A stretch of DNA of 64,000 bases from Chloroflexota bacterium (GCA_013388755.1 JACAEQ010000032.1:62001-126000), one strand, 5' to 3'. Positions 1 to 13,296 are shown, counted from the stretch's first letter. The notes: generated from the letters alone by a model not told the origin. Numbers and translations: made by a program.

Positions 1-307
1 TACGTTGTTCGGCGGCGCGACGCGCTTCCTCGGCGCGCGCTTCATCAATTTCATCGGCACGCTCGGCAGTATCGGCCAGGATCGTCACCCGGGTCGGCAG
101 CACTTCCATAAATCCGCCTGAGATGGCGAATGGCATGGTCACGCCATCCTTGATAATATCAAGTTCGCCGACCTCAAGTATCGTCAGCAGCGGGGCGTGG
201 CGTGGCAAAATACCAACACGACCGTCTTTCGTCGGCGCATTGATCATGTCAACATCATCAGAGAGCACAACCCGTTCTGCCGTCACGATTTCGAGATGGA
301 TGGGCAT
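1..307 (-). CDS. atpC: ATP synthase F1 epsilon subunit, partial (C-terminus beyond left edge)
   Basis: Central-stalk epsilon subunit of the F1 sector, which couples rotation to catalysis and can inhibit ATP hydrolysis. The visible 102 residues begin MPIHLEIVTAERVVLSDDVD and carry the beta-sandwich features of the family (GRVGILPRHAPLLT, then FAISGGFMEVLP), followed by the start of the Ala/Glu/Arg-rich C-terminal helical hairpin. The start is the ATG at 307, chosen because a perfect GGAGGTAG ribosome site lies just upstream and overlaps the atpD stop codon. It is the last gene of the atp operon, only 6 bases from atpD, so translational coupling is likely. The 3' end is outside the window. Confidence 0.95.
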   Translation of the reverse strand, partial: MPIHLEIVTAERVVLSDDVDMINAPTKDGRVGILPRHAPLLTILEVGELDIIKDGVTMPFAISGGFMEVLPTRVTILADTAERADEIDEARAEEARRAAEQR

Positions 308-313
308 GGTGTG

Positions 314-1789
<1,476 letters not shown>

Positions 1790-1820
1790 TCAAAACCTGG
1801 TACTCGTCAATCGCCAACGA

Positions 1821-2693
1821 TCACATCTCGGCCAGGGCTGCTGCTCCTGAAGCAATTTCCGATACTTCCTTGGTAATATTCGCCTGGCGCGTTTTATTGT
1901 ACGAAAGGGTCAGATCACGTTGCAGATCTTTGGCATTATCCGTCGCGTTGCGCATGGCCACCATGCGTGCACTATGTTCGCTGGCAATCGCTTCCAGCAC
2001 CGCCTGGTAGAGCTGTACTTCGACGAATCGCGGCAACAACTCGTGCAGCACCTCTTCCTGGCTTGGCTCATAGGTATAATCAACCATACGATCGGCCGGT
2101 TCGTGCGGCGGTTCGATCGGCAGGAGTCGCCTGGTGGTGGGCCGCTGTACCAGCGTATTGACGAACTGGCTGTACAGCACGTGCACTTCGTCGTAGCGAC
2201 CGGTCAGAAAGCCATTGACCACGTGCGTCGCGATACCAAGGATATCTGTCAGGCGCGGATAATCACCGAGCTTGATTTTCTCCGCCACCAGTCGCTGGTG
2301 GGTGCGAACCATGAAATCGCGCCCTTTTTTGCCGATCGCCACGATTTCGACCATGCGGCCCTTCTCTTGCTCCTCGAGCGTAAAACGGGCGGCACGTCGG
2401 AGCACGTTGGTAACAAGGCTACCGGCCAGGCCGCGATCCGGCGTCACCACAATCAGCGCGACCCCTTTGACATTCGGTCGCACCTCCAGTAACGTACCGC
2501 GCCGCATACCTACCGCGCGCCCGGTCAATTCACCCATGACATCGAGCAACCGATCGGCATAAGGCCGTGTTGCCAGCACATTACGCTGTGCGCGACGCAT
2601 TTTCGACGCCGAGACCATCTCCATCGCGCGCGTGATCTGCGCCAGGTTCTTGACCGAGCGAATGCGTCGCCGGATCTCGCGTGTACTTGGCAT
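1821..2693 (-). CDS. atpG: ATP synthase F1 gamma subunit
   Basis: Rotating central shaft of F1. The 290-residue product has the conserved N-terminal coiled-coil helix [20 protein letters not shown] followed by [16 protein letters not shown]. The C-terminal helix contains [16 protein letters not shown] and [20 protein letters not shown], which are signatures of the family. AAGAGG lies upstream of the ATG. Length is normal for a bacterial gamma subunit (about 285-290). It lies between atpA (83-base gap) and atpD in the operon. No redox-regulatory cysteine insert of the chloroplast type is seen. Confidence 0.97.
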   Translation of the reverse strand: MPSTREIRRRIRSVKNLAQITRAMEMVSASKMRRAQRNVLATRPYADRLLDVMGELTGRAVGMRRGTLLEVRPNVKGVALIVVTPDRGLAGSLVTNVLRRAARFTLEEQEKGRMVEIVAIGKKGRDFMVRTHQRLVAEKIKLGDYPRLTDILGIATHVVNGFLTGRYDEVHVLYSQFVNTLVQRPTTRRLLPIEPPHEPADRMVDYTYEPSQEEVLHELLPRFVEVQLYQAVLEAIASEHSARMVAMRNATDNAKDLQRDLTLSYNKTRQANITKEVSEIASGAAALAEM

Positions 2694-2776
2694 ATGTGCC
2701 TCTTATGGGCCAGGGTCAGGGGGTCAACCCCTCCCATTCATCGTACTGGTTTCATTGAGCCCTGAACCCGCAACCC

Positions 2777-4351
<1,575 letters not shown>

Positions 4352-4399
4352 GCTCTCTACCCTTTCAGCGGCCATGCGCAATGCACGTACCGCTCTGTG

Positions 4400-4882
4400 T
4401 CATCCAGCCATCATATTGCGTTGCACCGCAGCCATGCGCGTACGCAGGCTCGTGTCGAGCACCTGATCGCCGACACGAATGATCAGGCCACCAATCAGCG
4501 ACTCATCCACGCTGAAGCGCAGTTCCAGTTCGGAGCCGTACCGCGCCACCAGTTGCGCGGTAATGCGCTCCCGCTGCTGCGGGTTCAGGTCGGTCGCACT
4601 GATCACCTCGCCAGTCAGCGGGCGTGCACCGGCGCGGCGGGTCATCTGCTCAAAAGCTGCGGCAACCGCCGGCAGGCGGTCAAGGCGCCGCTCCTGGCCC
4701 AGCGCAAGCACCAGGTTCTTCACCTCGCGCGAGACATCCGCTGGAAGCGCAGCCAGCACGCGTTCTGTCGTGTGTTCACCCTCGACACTTGCAGCGGCGC
4801 GCAATGCCTGCACTGCCGCGCCCGTCAGCGAGTCGAACAGCGCTCGCGCAATCACCTGAGCCTCAGATGCACTCACGGCCAT
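4400..4882 (-). CDS. atpH: ATP synthase F1 delta subunit
   Basis: Peripheral-stalk subunit joining the top of F1 to subunit b. The 160-residue product is short for the family (about 175-185). It keeps the C-terminal core [20 protein letters not shown] followed by [20 protein letters not shown], the most conserved stretch of OSCP/delta proteins. The N-terminal helical domain is recognisable by position only. The ATG at 4882 is preceded by GATGAGGA. Its position between atpF and atpA supports the assignment strongly. Confidence 0.93.
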   Translation of the reverse strand: MAVSASEAQVIARALFDSLTGAAVQALRAAASVEGEHTTERVLAALPADVSREVKNLVLALGQERRLDRLPAVAAAFEQMTRRAGARPLTGEVISATDLNPQQRERITAQLVARYGSELELRFSVDESLIGGLIIRVGDQVLDTSLRTRMAAVQRNMMAG

Positions 4883-4932
4883 TCCTCATCTATGTGCTGC
4901 ATGGCACGACACCGCAAATCCAGCATCGCACC

Positions 4933-5424
4933 TCAGTTATTCTTGCCAAGTTGTGCCAGCGACTCCTCGATCAGGCGATCGTGGTTCGACTTCAGTTCGG
5001 CGCCGAGCACGCGTTCAGCCGTCAACGTCACCAGTTCCGCCATGCGGCCCTTCAATTCGCCGAGCATGCGCTGGCGTTCCTGTTCCGCCTGGAGCAGCGC
5101 ATCGCTTTTGATCTTCTCAGCATCGCGCTGCGCCTGCGCAACAATCTCCGCAGCCTGCGCGCGCGCGCGCTCTTGCGCCTGAGCCAGTATGCCGGCCGCC
5201 TCCTGGCGCGCCTTCGCCAGTTCGGCATCATAATCGCGTCGGGCGTTGGCAAGCTGCTCCTTCACCTTTTCCGCATCCTGCAATCCTTCCTGAATACGGC
5301 TCGTTCGCTGATTGAGCATATTCAGAATCGGCCGATACAGAAACATCGTCAGCAACCAGACGACGAAGATGACGTTGAGAAGCTGTGCGATCAGCAAACC
5401 CCAGTTAATACCCAGCTTTTCCAC
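4933..5424 (-). CDS. atpF: ATP synthase F0 subunit b
   Basis: Membrane-anchored peripheral stalk. One N-terminal membrane helix ([20 protein letters not shown]) is followed by a long charged, Ala/Glu/Arg/Gln-rich helix typical of the b dimer. I prefer the GTG at 5424 (VEKLGINWG), which has GAGGAG at good spacing and gives 163 residues. An ATG at 5439 (MRRTAVEK) would add five residues and would overlap that ribosome site. A single b gene is present rather than a b/b' pair. Located between atpE and atpH. Confidence 0.93.
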   Translation of the reverse strand: MEKLGINWGLLIAQLLNVIFVVWLLTMFLYRPILNMLNQRTSRIQEGLQDAEKVKEQLANARRDYDAELAKARQEAAGILAQAQERARAQAAEIVAQAQRDAEKIKSDALLQAEQERQRMLGELKGRMAELVTLTAERVLGAELKSNHDRLIEESLAQLGKNN

Positions 5425-5472
5425 TGCCGTTCTCCTCATCCCCACACAGCGCCGTTCCGGCGCCGGCATGCG

Positions 5473-6812
<1,340 letters not shown>

Positions 6813-6857
6813 AGAGGCGCTCCCCCCGCATAATACTTTGAGAACTCTTTCACAATG

Positions 6858-6886
6858 ATTGTACCAGAACAGGCATAAAAATTCAA
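6858..6886 (-). promoter_or_regulatory. Probable atp operon promoter
   Basis: Reading the minus strand, TTGAAT (6881-6886) and TACAAT (6858-6863) are separated by exactly 17 bases, and the -10 is extended by TGG. Transcription would start near 6851, leaving a leader of about 38 bases before atpB. A second, weaker candidate lies upstream: TGCTATACT at 6951-6959 with TTGCGC 17 bases before it. Confidence 0.65.
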
Positions 6887-6998
6887 CCTGCTGTTGAGGT
6901 TGAACAGGCGCAGCACGCGCGCGTTGCACTACATGGGGTTCACCGGTGCGAGTATAGCATAGGTGAATTGAACGCGCAAACACCGAACGTCGGGTCAG

Positions 6999-7104
6999 TG
7001 TTCACACCTGGGGTCACACACGCGCCTGGGAGCGAGGGCGTCCCGCCCTCGGCGCGTCTACGCGGGCAAGATGCCCGCGCTCCCAGGAGACATGTGACCA
7101 CTTA
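6999..7104 (+). repeat. Dispersed cruciform repeat, family A, copy 1
   Basis: An approximately 106-base element also found at 40164-40270 (same strand) and 51855-51960 (opposite strand). An outer stem CCTGGGAGCG/CGCTCCCAGG encloses two smaller hairpins (GAGGGCG...CGCCCTC and GCGGGCA...TGCCCGC), and the ends carry TGTTCAC and an inverted TGTGACCAC/TGAACAC-like arm. It would fold as a three-way junction in DNA or RNA. It fills much of the gap between the atp promoter region and the next gene; nothing else coding is seen in 6887-7182. Confidence 0.9.
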
Positions 7105-7182
7105 CAACGTCGGAACGCTGGACGTTGCAACGTGAGGAGGGGTGAACAGCCCTGACCTGTTCCAGGCCAGGCGCCCGGCGCG

Positions 7183-8121
7183 TCAACCGAGCAGCTCCTG
7201 AATGTCGCGGATGGCGCGCTTGGCATACACCCACACAGAGCCGATCTTTGCCGGCGTCCCCGATTTATCGAAGACAATCACCAGCATAAAACGCTGCACG
7301 ATATCGAAGCAGTACAGATCGTAGTGACTACCCTCGTGCACATACAGCGCCGACGACTCGGTTTCGCGCAGCATCTGCGTGATCTGCCCGGCCGTTGAGA
7401 AACTCGTCGACAACAACGGCAGCAGCACCATCGTCGGCAACCCGACCGTCAGGCCGGTTTCAGCCAGCACCATGCCGGCCCGATCGGCGAGGAGGATGCA
7501 TTTTGACCCGACATCGCGATCGAGCGCTTCCATGCGCAACCGGATCGCGCGCTGATCTTCAGCGGTCAGCACCAGGGCACCTTCACGCCTTCGCGCCGGG
7601 CGCGGAGTTGCGGGCTCCGCTGCGCGTGCGGGTGGTTGCGCCGGCGTACGTGTCGGGCGCGCCGCTGCGGGTTGCGCGGGGCGGGGCGCCGGTTCCGGCT
7701 TCGGGCGCGGCGCTTCGGGTTCCGGCGCTGGCGCTTCGGGTTCCGGCGCCGGCGCGTTCAGCGCCTCACGCAACTCGGCATACAGCAAGTCGCGCAACTC
7801 ATCAGGCGGCACCGTACCATTCACAAACCGCTGCACGCCAAAGCCGGCCGCCTGCTGCGCCACCTGTGGATCAGGGTGACGACTCCAGAGCACCAGGCGG
7901 GTTGGCACGCCGAAATTCGGCAAGATCTCGGCCATCTCAACACCGCTCATGCCCGGCAATTGAACATTCGCGATAATCACGCCAGGAGGCGTATTGCGCA
8001 CTTCCCACAACGCATCATTCGCGGTCTCGAGCACCTGCACCTCAACATCACCGGAGAACTGGCCCGGCAGTGCGCGGAGTTCGTCGCTATCGCCTGGCAC
8101 GACCAGGAGTCGGTACGCCAT
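7183..8121 (-). CDS. Receiver-roadblock/LC7 (MglB-like) two-domain protein
   Basis: About 312 residues in three parts. Residues 1-120 resemble a response-regulator receiver (YRLLVVPGDSDEL, VIIANVQLPGMSG), but the phosphoacceptor position reads N in IIANVQLPG rather than Asp, and the acidic pair near the N-terminus is altered. A long Pro/Ala/Glu/Arg linker follows (about 120-205). The C-terminal 100 residues (ALDRDVGSKCILLADRAGMV, then a long beta-rich stretch) match roadblock/LC7 proteins, which regulate small GTPases. Start at 8121 gives MAYRLLVVPG; longer starts overlap the kinase gene 20 bases upstream. Probably the output partner of that kinase. No small GTPase gene is in view. Confidence 0.8.
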   Translation of the reverse strand: MAYRLLVVPGDSDELRALPGQFSGDVEVQVLETANDALWEVRNTPPGVIIANVQLPGMSGVEMAEILPNFGVPTRLVLWSRHPDPQVAQQAAGFGVQRFVNGTVPPDELRDLLYAELREALNAPAPEPEAPAPEPEAPRPKPEPAPRPAQPAAARPTRTPAQPPARAAEPATPRPARRREGALVLTAEDQRAIRLRMEALDRDVGSKCILLADRAGMVLAETGLTVGLPTMVLLPLLSTSFSTAGQITQMLRETESSALYVHEGSHYDLYCFDIVQRFMLVIVFDKSGTPAKIGSVWVYAKRAIRDIQELLG

Positions 8122-8141
8122 GAGACTGCTTCGCTTTCCCA

Positions 8142-9812
8142 CTAAGTTCGACGGAACGGCAGCGCAAACGAGAAGGTACTTCCCTGACCTTCGCTGCTCG
8201 CCACCCACACGGCTCCACCAAGCGAGGCGATCAACTCGCGCACCAGCGCCAGGCCAAGCCCGGCGCCACCACGCTCACGGGTAAGCGAGTCAGCGACCTG
8301 GTAGAATCGATCAAAGATCCGCGTTCGCTCATGCGCGGGGATGCCAATACCCGTATCATGCACCTCAACGACGACCCAGGGCAACGCGCGTAATACCAGC
8401 TGCGGCTGGATGATCGACTCATGCAACTCGACAAGCTCCTCGTACGAGCGCACATCAGCGGTCACAGTAATGCGCCCGTTCGACGGTGTGAACTTCATTG
8501 CGTTTGAGAGCAGGTGATTCAGCACCAGCAGTATTTTCTCACGGTCGCTGAGAAACAGAAGCTGTGTATCCGGCAGGGACACATCAAGCGTTTGCCCGGC
8601 CATTGCCGCCGACCCTCGAAGGTGGTTGATGGTCTGGTGGATCAGGTCGCCGAGATCGAGTGGCGCCAGCAGCGGCTGGGACTCACCCGTTTCGATATGG
8701 CGCAAGCTCACCATATCGTCCACAATTTCCTTGATACGCTGCGCACTCTCCATCACACGCTGCAGGTAATCACGCTGGTCGCCATCCACCTGATCGCGCA
8801 CCATCATGGTATAGCCCAGCACGATCGACAGTGGCGTGCGCAATTCATGGGATGCGATGGCGATGAACTCGCTCTTGAGCCGATCGAGTTCCTGGCGGCG
8901 CTGATAGGCATCATCAAGTTGACGATACAGGACGGCATTTCGCAGCGCAGCGCCGGCATGGTTTGCCAGCAACATCAACCCCTGTTGCACTCCCGGCAGC
9001 AGGATGCCCTCCTGTTCATCACACAGCAGCACGACGCCATTCATGTGCCCCTGGGCTCGCAACGGCACGGCAAGCGCCGCGCGTAACTCACGACCGCGGT
9101 ACGCGCCATACTGCTCTACGCCCCCTTGCAGGGCCTGCCTGGACACCAGGGCCCGCGCCGCCAGTTGCCGCCCCGGTTCGGTCAGTTCCGCCTCCGCCGG
9201 CATCGTTGCCGCCTGCACCAGTGCATCCCCATCGTCACCGAGCAACAGAAAGCCAAAACGGAAGCCGCTACGCTGGATCATCGCCTCGAGTACAATCCGC
9301 ACCAGTTCCGGCAGTTCCAGCGTCGTACTCAGCACTTCACTGATCGACAGCAACTGCTCGAGGGTGCGCAGGCGAAGATTATCTTGCAGAATGGAGCGCT
9401 TATGCAGCGCCTGGTCAACTGCCAGGCGCAACTGCTCAAGCTCGAACGGCTTCGACAGAAAGTCGGCGACACCGCGCCGCACCGACTGGTGCAGGTTCTC
9501 GAGCGACGCATAGCCGGTCATGATAATGATTGCGATCTCAGGATCAGCCTCGCGTGCAACTCGCGCCAGGTCGAGACCACTCATTGCCGGCATTTTGATG
9601 TCGGTCAGCAGCAGATCAAAGTGCTGGCCGCTATTGAACGCCGCAATCGCCACATGTGGATCGCTGGTGGCCATCACATCGTACCCGGCGCGTTGCAGGG
9701 TACGCGCACATACGTCGCACATGTGCTGTTCATCATCCACAATCAGCAAACGCGGCGACATACTGTTGTCGGCAAATGTTCCCGGAACGGCTGGATCGAT
9801 GGCCTGACTCAT
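8142..9812 (-). CDS. Hybrid sensor histidine kinase: receiver-GAF-HisKA-HATPase
   Basis: 556 residues. The receiver domain is N-terminal (LLIVDDEQ; phosphoacceptor D71 in LLLTDIKMP; KPF motif at about 121). A GAF domain spans about 150-300. The dimerisation box FIAIASHELRTPLS carries His322. The ATPase domain has the N box LNHLLSNAMKFT and the G boxes DTGIGIP and GGAGLGLALV. No membrane helix is seen, so it is cytoplasmic. Having the receiver in front of the kinase suggests that phosphorylation by another kinase tunes it. It lies 10 bases from the gene upstream and 20 bases from the receiver-roadblock gene downstream, implying a three-gene operon. Confidence 0.93.
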   Translation of the reverse strand: MSQAIDPAVPGTFADNSMSPRLLIVDDEQHMCDVCARTLQRAGYDVMATSDPHVAIAAFNSGQHFDLLLTDIKMPAMSGLDLARVAREADPEIAIIIMTGYASLENLHQSVRRGVADFLSKPFELEQLRLAVDQALHKRSILQDNLRLRTLEQLLSISEVLSTTLELPELVRIVLEAMIQRSGFRFGFLLLGDDGDALVQAATMPAEAELTEPGRQLAARALVSRQALQGGVEQYGAYRGRELRAALAVPLRAQGHMNGVVLLCDEQEGILLPGVQQGLMLLANHAGAALRNAVLYRQLDDAYQRRQELDRLKSEFIAIASHELRTPLSIVLGYTMMVRDQVDGDQRDYLQRVMESAQRIKEIVDDMVSLRHIETGESQPLLAPLDLGDLIHQTINHLRGSAAMAGQTLDVSLPDTQLLFLSDREKILLVLNHLLSNAMKFTPSNGRITVTADVRSYEELVELHESIIQPQLVLRALPWVVVEVHDTGIGIPAHERTRIFDRFYQVADSLTRERGGAGLGLALVRELIASLGGAVWVASSEGQGSTFSFALPFRRT

Positions 9813-9822
9813 AGGCAGGGGG

Positions 9823-10968
9823 TCAACTCAACACCTCAGCGGCGGACGTTGCCGCTACTACGACCGTCCCATCCTCAAGCAGAACGTCGGCGGCTGTCGT
9901 GCGCACACGCGACGCCAGGCGGCGCGGCGCCGAAGATACCGTACGCACCTGCCCTACCTGGCCAAGGTATGCCTGGTGGAGCAGGCGCACCATTGCGCCG
10001 GGGCGCAATGACGGTTGCGGCGCCTCTATCTGCAACCCCGCCGTGCGTGCCGATAGCGGGATAACCACTCGTGGTCGCCGCACACCACCCCACAACCCGG
10101 TCACCCCCTCGACAAGCGCCTCTTTCCCATGATGTGACGCGAGCAACTCAAACAACGGCTCTGACATCGGGCGCTGACCAAACCCTTCGGTCACGATCAA
10201 TGTCAGATCTGCAGGCTGTGCCACTGCTACCGGCACCTGCCAGTCAGGCGGGCCGACTTCCCAGGCGGCATAGCCGTCAACACCAAGGAAGGCACGCAAT
10301 TCCGCCTCGTCAATACTGCCGACGATCACGCCACGCACCTGTTCCTGCACCGCGCGCTGCAACGCAGCGGCGCTGATACCGCTGCCGCCAATCACGATCG
10401 CATAGGCGCTGCGTGGATTGATCATCTCGGTCACGATCGGCTCCGACGGGTCAGTTACCAGGAGACGCAGCACACCGGACTGACTGGCGCCAAGGCCAAA
10501 CACGCCGTGGACCTGCGCCGCGGGGGTTTCAATCCGCACCCCTTCGTACGGCATCACATCCATCACGACGCCCCGCACCGTCGCGAACAACTCATGGCGC
10601 ACCGGGTCGGGCATGATTGTGACATAACCGGTTTCACCGTCAACAGCTGCAATCACGCCGCCGATCGGCGCCCGGCAGACGCGCCCGCCGATACGTCCGG
10701 CGCGTGCGAGCAGATCGCCCTGGGCAACTGTGGCGCCAACCTCGCGACTCAGCGCGCGTTCGACGCGCGACGGCGGGATCATGAGTTCGCGCGCCAGGTT
10801 CAGGATCTGCGGCGTCGCCGGCACAAACGCACGAGCAACGACATCGTCGGGTTCGACCCGCTGGCCAACCCGCACGGTCACCTCGCCCGGCGCCGGCAGG
10901 CGGCGCTCGATCCGGGCCAGCGCGCCTGCAACCAGCGGTGGCGTACCCGTGGGAACATACAACGACAT
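9823..10968 (-). CDS. Conserved hypothetical protein with barrel-sandwich and KOW-like segments
   Basis: I do not recognise the family. The 381-residue soluble protein has two stretches shaped like barrel-sandwich hybrid folds: VTVRVGQRVEPDDVVARAFV near residue 35, and VCRAPIGGVIAAVDGETGYV near residue 105; neither shows an obvious lipoyl or biotin lysine. A KOW-like segment lies near the C-terminus (GAMVRLLHQAYLGQVGQVRT). The centre has a Rossmann-like pattern (AYAIVIGGSGISAAALQ). The start MSLYVPTG at 10968 has GTGAGG upstream. It is the first gene of an operon with a hybrid kinase and a receiver-roadblock protein, so a role in signalling is possible but unproven. Confidence 0.75.
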   Translation of the reverse strand: MSLYVPTGTPPLVAGALARIERRLPAPGEVTVRVGQRVEPDDVVARAFVPATPQILNLARELMIPPSRVERALSREVGATVAQGDLLARAGRIGGRVCRAPIGGVIAAVDGETGYVTIMPDPVRHELFATVRGVVMDVMPYEGVRIETPAAQVHGVFGLGASQSGVLRLLVTDPSEPIVTEMINPRSAYAIVIGGSGISAAALQRAVQEQVRGVIVGSIDEAELRAFLGVDGYAAWEVGPPDWQVPVAVAQPADLTLIVTEGFGQRPMSEPLFELLASHHGKEALVEGVTGLWGGVRRPRVVIPLSARTAGLQIEAPQPSLRPGAMVRLLHQAYLGQVGQVRTVSSAPRRLASRVRTTAADVLLEDGTVVVAATSAAEVLS

Positions 10969-11005
10969 GGTAGCCTCACTCGCCGCGTCTGAAACGGCAC
11001 GATCC

Positions 11006-11014
11006 ATTATAGCA
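11006..11014 (-). promoter_or_regulatory. Extended -10 promoter of the signalling operon
   Basis: On the minus strand the sequence TGCTATAAT occurs 38 bases before the ATG at 10968. No good -35 is seen at 16-18 bases, as expected when the TGn extension is used. The transcription start would be near 10999, giving a leader of about 31 bases. Confidence 0.5.
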
Positions 11015-11149
11015 TACACTTACGATAGCTATTTGTCGTCGCGGGTCGCAGTGGCGAAGAGGGACCGCAACAAACCGGGCGATGCGACCGTCTGAAGGGT
11101 AGGTGCGGCAAAGGATGCCGCAGATCGCACGTAGCGATGGGAGAAGAGC

Positions 11150-11701
11150 ATGACGACGCCTACGAACCGGCTGATGCGCAGCCGAAGCGATACCATCATT
11201 GCAGGTGTGGCTGGTGGAATAGCACGGTACCTGGGTATTGACCCCACGATCGTCCGGCTCCTGTTTGTGGTGCTGGTCTTCACAGGAGTTGGCGTGCTGC
11301 TGTACCCGCTCCTCTGGATTATTATGCCACTTGAGGGAACGGCCAGAGCCACGCCGGCACAGGCTTTCGACGAGATGCGGCAACAGGCGACCAGGGTTGG
11401 GACAGAGATGCGCGAGGTCTTCGTCAGTGGCGGAAGCGCGCGACGGCCACGCTATGATCCGATGACCGGCGCACCGGTCGATCCGGAGGCAGAGATCCCG
11501 ATCAACAATCTGAACGACGGCGAACGCGCCAGCAGCCCGACGGCGCAATCGAATCGTCATCGCCAGCTCGGCATGGTGCTCATCGGTGTCGGAGTGTTCA
11601 TTCTGTTGAGTATCGTGCTTGGCCCGGCGTTTGGCAAGTTTCTGTTTCCGCTGGCGCTGATTGCCGCAGGCGCGGTTGTGCTGTTGCGCAGCCGGCGATG
11701 A
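11150..11701 (+). CDS. PspC-domain membrane protein
   Basis: 183 residues. An N-terminal PspC domain (RSRSDTIIAGVAGGIARYLG, then the membrane helix LLFVVLVFTGVGVLLYPLLW) is followed by a polar linker of about 75 residues and two further hydrophobic helices (GMVLIGVGVFILLSIVLG and FLFPLALIAAGAVVLL). PspC proteins are linked to envelope stress sensing in other bacteria; no pspA or pspB is nearby. The ATG at 11150 is preceded by GGGAGAAGAG. It is divergent from the signalling operon. Confidence 0.9.
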   Translation: MTTPTNRLMRSRSDTIIAGVAGGIARYLGIDPTIVRLLFVVLVFTGVGVLLYPLLWIIMPLEGTARATPAQAFDEMRQQATRVGTEMREVFVSGGSARRPRYDPMTGAPVDPEAEIPINNLNDGERASSPTAQSNRHRQLGMVLIGVGVFILLSIVLGPAFGKFLFPLALIAAGAVVLLRSRR

Positions 11702-11745
11702 TGACCCGGGTGCCGGCTGCACCTGTGACGAGTGATGGCGCCTTA

Positions 11746-11900
11746 GAGCCTTTCCGAATAACGGACTGGATGTCATTGCGAGCGAAGCGAAGCAATCTCC
11801 TCTCGGGCCGGTCAATGGCGTCAGCCACGCTGCGCTCGCTGCAGGCGGTCGCTGGCGCTCCGCGCAATGACCGCATGCCCAGGGGTTTTCGGATAGGCAC
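11746..11900 (+). repeat. MITE-like element, family B, copy 1
   Basis: A 155-base element bounded by inverted ends (GAGCCTTTCCGAA on the left; TTCGGATAGGCAC on the right) and flanked on both sides by TTA (11743-11745 and 11901-11903), consistent with a target duplication. Inside are oppositely oriented copies of the motif ATTGCGAGCGAAGCGAAGCA that would form a long hairpin. Other copies lie near 22.7, 27.4, 32.4, 39.2, 43.0, 44.3, 48.7 and 55.5 kb. Confidence 0.88.
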
Positions 11901-11945
11901 TTACCGGCGCCGTCGTTATTCCCCTCGGCAGCGCGATATGTGTGA

Positions 11946-12006
11946 TTGACAAACCTCACACCCTGCGCTATACTCCGCTTAATCGTTTCACCGCTTAAAC
12001 GTTTCA
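11946..12006 (+). promoter_or_regulatory. Consensus promoter with tandem operators for the LacI-type regulator
   Basis: TTGACA (11946-11951) and TATACT (11969-11974) are 17 bases apart, a near-perfect housekeeping promoter. Immediately after the -10 come two abutting 16-base direct repeats (11975-11990 and 11991-12006) that differ at one base. Each contains a CG-centred palindrome, with AAACGTTT in the second, as in LacI-family operators. The repeats cover the expected transcription start and occupy the place where a ribosome site would be. Autorepression is inferred. Confidence 0.75.
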
Positions 12007-12008
12007 CC

Positions 12009-13028
12009 ATGCACGTGACAATCAAACAGGTGGCACTGCGTGCCGGCGTGTCGGTTGCCACGGTGTCGTATGTGCTCAATGGTACCGGCGTCGTCACGAA
12101 TGATACGCGGCAGCGGGTGCTCGACGCGGTTGCAGAGCTGAACTACCAGCCACGTCATGCGGCGCGCAACATGCGTGGCCGTAGCTATACGCTGGGGCTG
12201 ACCCTCCCCGCCACACCTGGGCGCCTGGCGGAGCCCGGGCTCTCGGAGGTGCTGGCAGGGTTGGCCGATGCGGCTGCACCGCGTGGTTATTTCGTGTTGC
12301 TGGCGACAGCCGGCGCTGAACAGGACGAAACGGAACTCTGCCTGAGCCTTGCACGCACCGGGCGCGTGGACGGCCTGATCCTGCTGGATATGCTGGTCAA
12401 CGACCGGCGGGCGCTCACGCTTGCTGAAGCGGGCGTGCCGCATGTGTGCGCCGGTCCAGCGCCGGCAGGCAGCGCCAGCCCTTCGGTCGCAGTTGACGCA
12501 TATGCGGCTGCCACTGAGGCAGTGAGGCACCTGCTGGCGCTCGGGCATCACCGGATCGGGATGATCCAGTTGCCATCCGACATGGCGCAAAGCGAGCCCA
12601 GTTTCAGCGGCTACCAGAAGGCGCTTGCCGATGCCGGCATATCTCTCGATCCGACGCTGGTCGTCGAGTCGGGTCGCACCGAGGAGGATGGATACGAGGC
12701 CATGAACGAATTGCTGGTAGCGCCTGATCCACCAACAGCCGTTCTGGCAGGAAGCGATGAACTGGCGTTCGGCGCAATGCATGCACTCCATGACGCACGG
12801 CTGATCGTCGGTCACGATATGTCGCTGGTAGGGTTCGACGATCTGCCGCTTGCCGCGCATGTCAACCCGCCGCTCACCACGATTCGCCAGCCGCGGCGTG
12901 CGCTGGGGGCACATCTCGCGGCATTGCTCGATGATACTATTGCAGGACGTGTGGCCGGGCCGCAGACGGTGGTTCTCGATGCCCGCCTGGTGATCCGGCG
13001 ATCGAGCGGCCCGGTTTCGCGCATGTAG
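12009..13028 (+). CDS. LacI-family transcriptional regulator
   Basis: 339 residues. The helix-turn-helix and hinge are at the N-terminus (TIKQVALRAGVSVATVSYVL, then YQPRHAARNMRG), followed by a periplasmic-binding-protein-like effector domain with typical blocks (GHHRIGMIQLPSD, PTAVLAGSDELAFGAMHALH, SLVGFDDLPLAAHVNPPLTT). It would bind a sugar or similar ligand and repress transcription. The ATG at 12009 follows directly on the operator repeats and lacks a Shine-Dalgarno sequence; upstream in-frame codons lie inside the promoter. The neighbouring sugar-ABC ATPase gene is a plausible second target. Confidence 0.93.
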   Translation: MHVTIKQVALRAGVSVATVSYVLNGTGVVTNDTRQRVLDAVAELNYQPRHAARNMRGRSYTLGLTLPATPGRLAEPGLSEVLAGLADAAAPRGYFVLLATAGAEQDETELCLSLARTGRVDGLILLDMLVNDRRALTLAEAGVPHVCAGPAPAGSASPSVAVDAYAAATEAVRHLLALGHHRIGMIQLPSDMAQSEPSFSGYQKALADAGISLDPTLVVESGRTEEDGYEAMNELLVAPDPPTAVLAGSDELAFGAMHALHDARLIVGHDMSLVGFDDLPLAAHVNPPLTTIRQPRRALGAHLAALLDDTIAGRVAGPQTVVLDARLVIRRSSGPVSRM

Positions 13029-13246
13029 GAGCAACTTGCGCCTGTGAGGGGTGATCTCGCGATCGGCGCTGTAGCGAAGTGCAGGATCATCGAACCATGT
13101 GCGTGCTGGAAGTACGGGCGTCTCACCCACACGCGCGCGATCCTGGCGATTACCGGTTCTGGACGTCGCTGTAGCGTTTACGACACCATCACCGGGTGTA
13201 TTTGCCTGCGGCAGGATGGTACCGGACGAAACTCATCCGAAGTGGT

Positions 13247-13263
13247 GCGACAACTGGTGTCGC
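13247..13263 (+). promoter_or_regulatory. Possible operator (inverted repeat) before the ABC ATPase
   Basis: GCGACA and TGTCGC form a 6-base inverted repeat around a 5-base centre, 33 bases upstream of the ATPase start. It differs from the AAACGTTT-type operators in front of the LacI gene, so a shared regulator is not supported by sequence. No convincing promoter was found in 13029-13296. Confidence 0.25.
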
Positions 13264-13296
13264 GTCCAGGATAACAATGCAAAGGAGCAGGGACGT

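Noticed and set aside
13044-13274. Short open frame between the LacI and ABC ATPase genes
   Set aside because: No ribosome site, no motif, Cys/Arg-rich composition typical of non-coding DNA.
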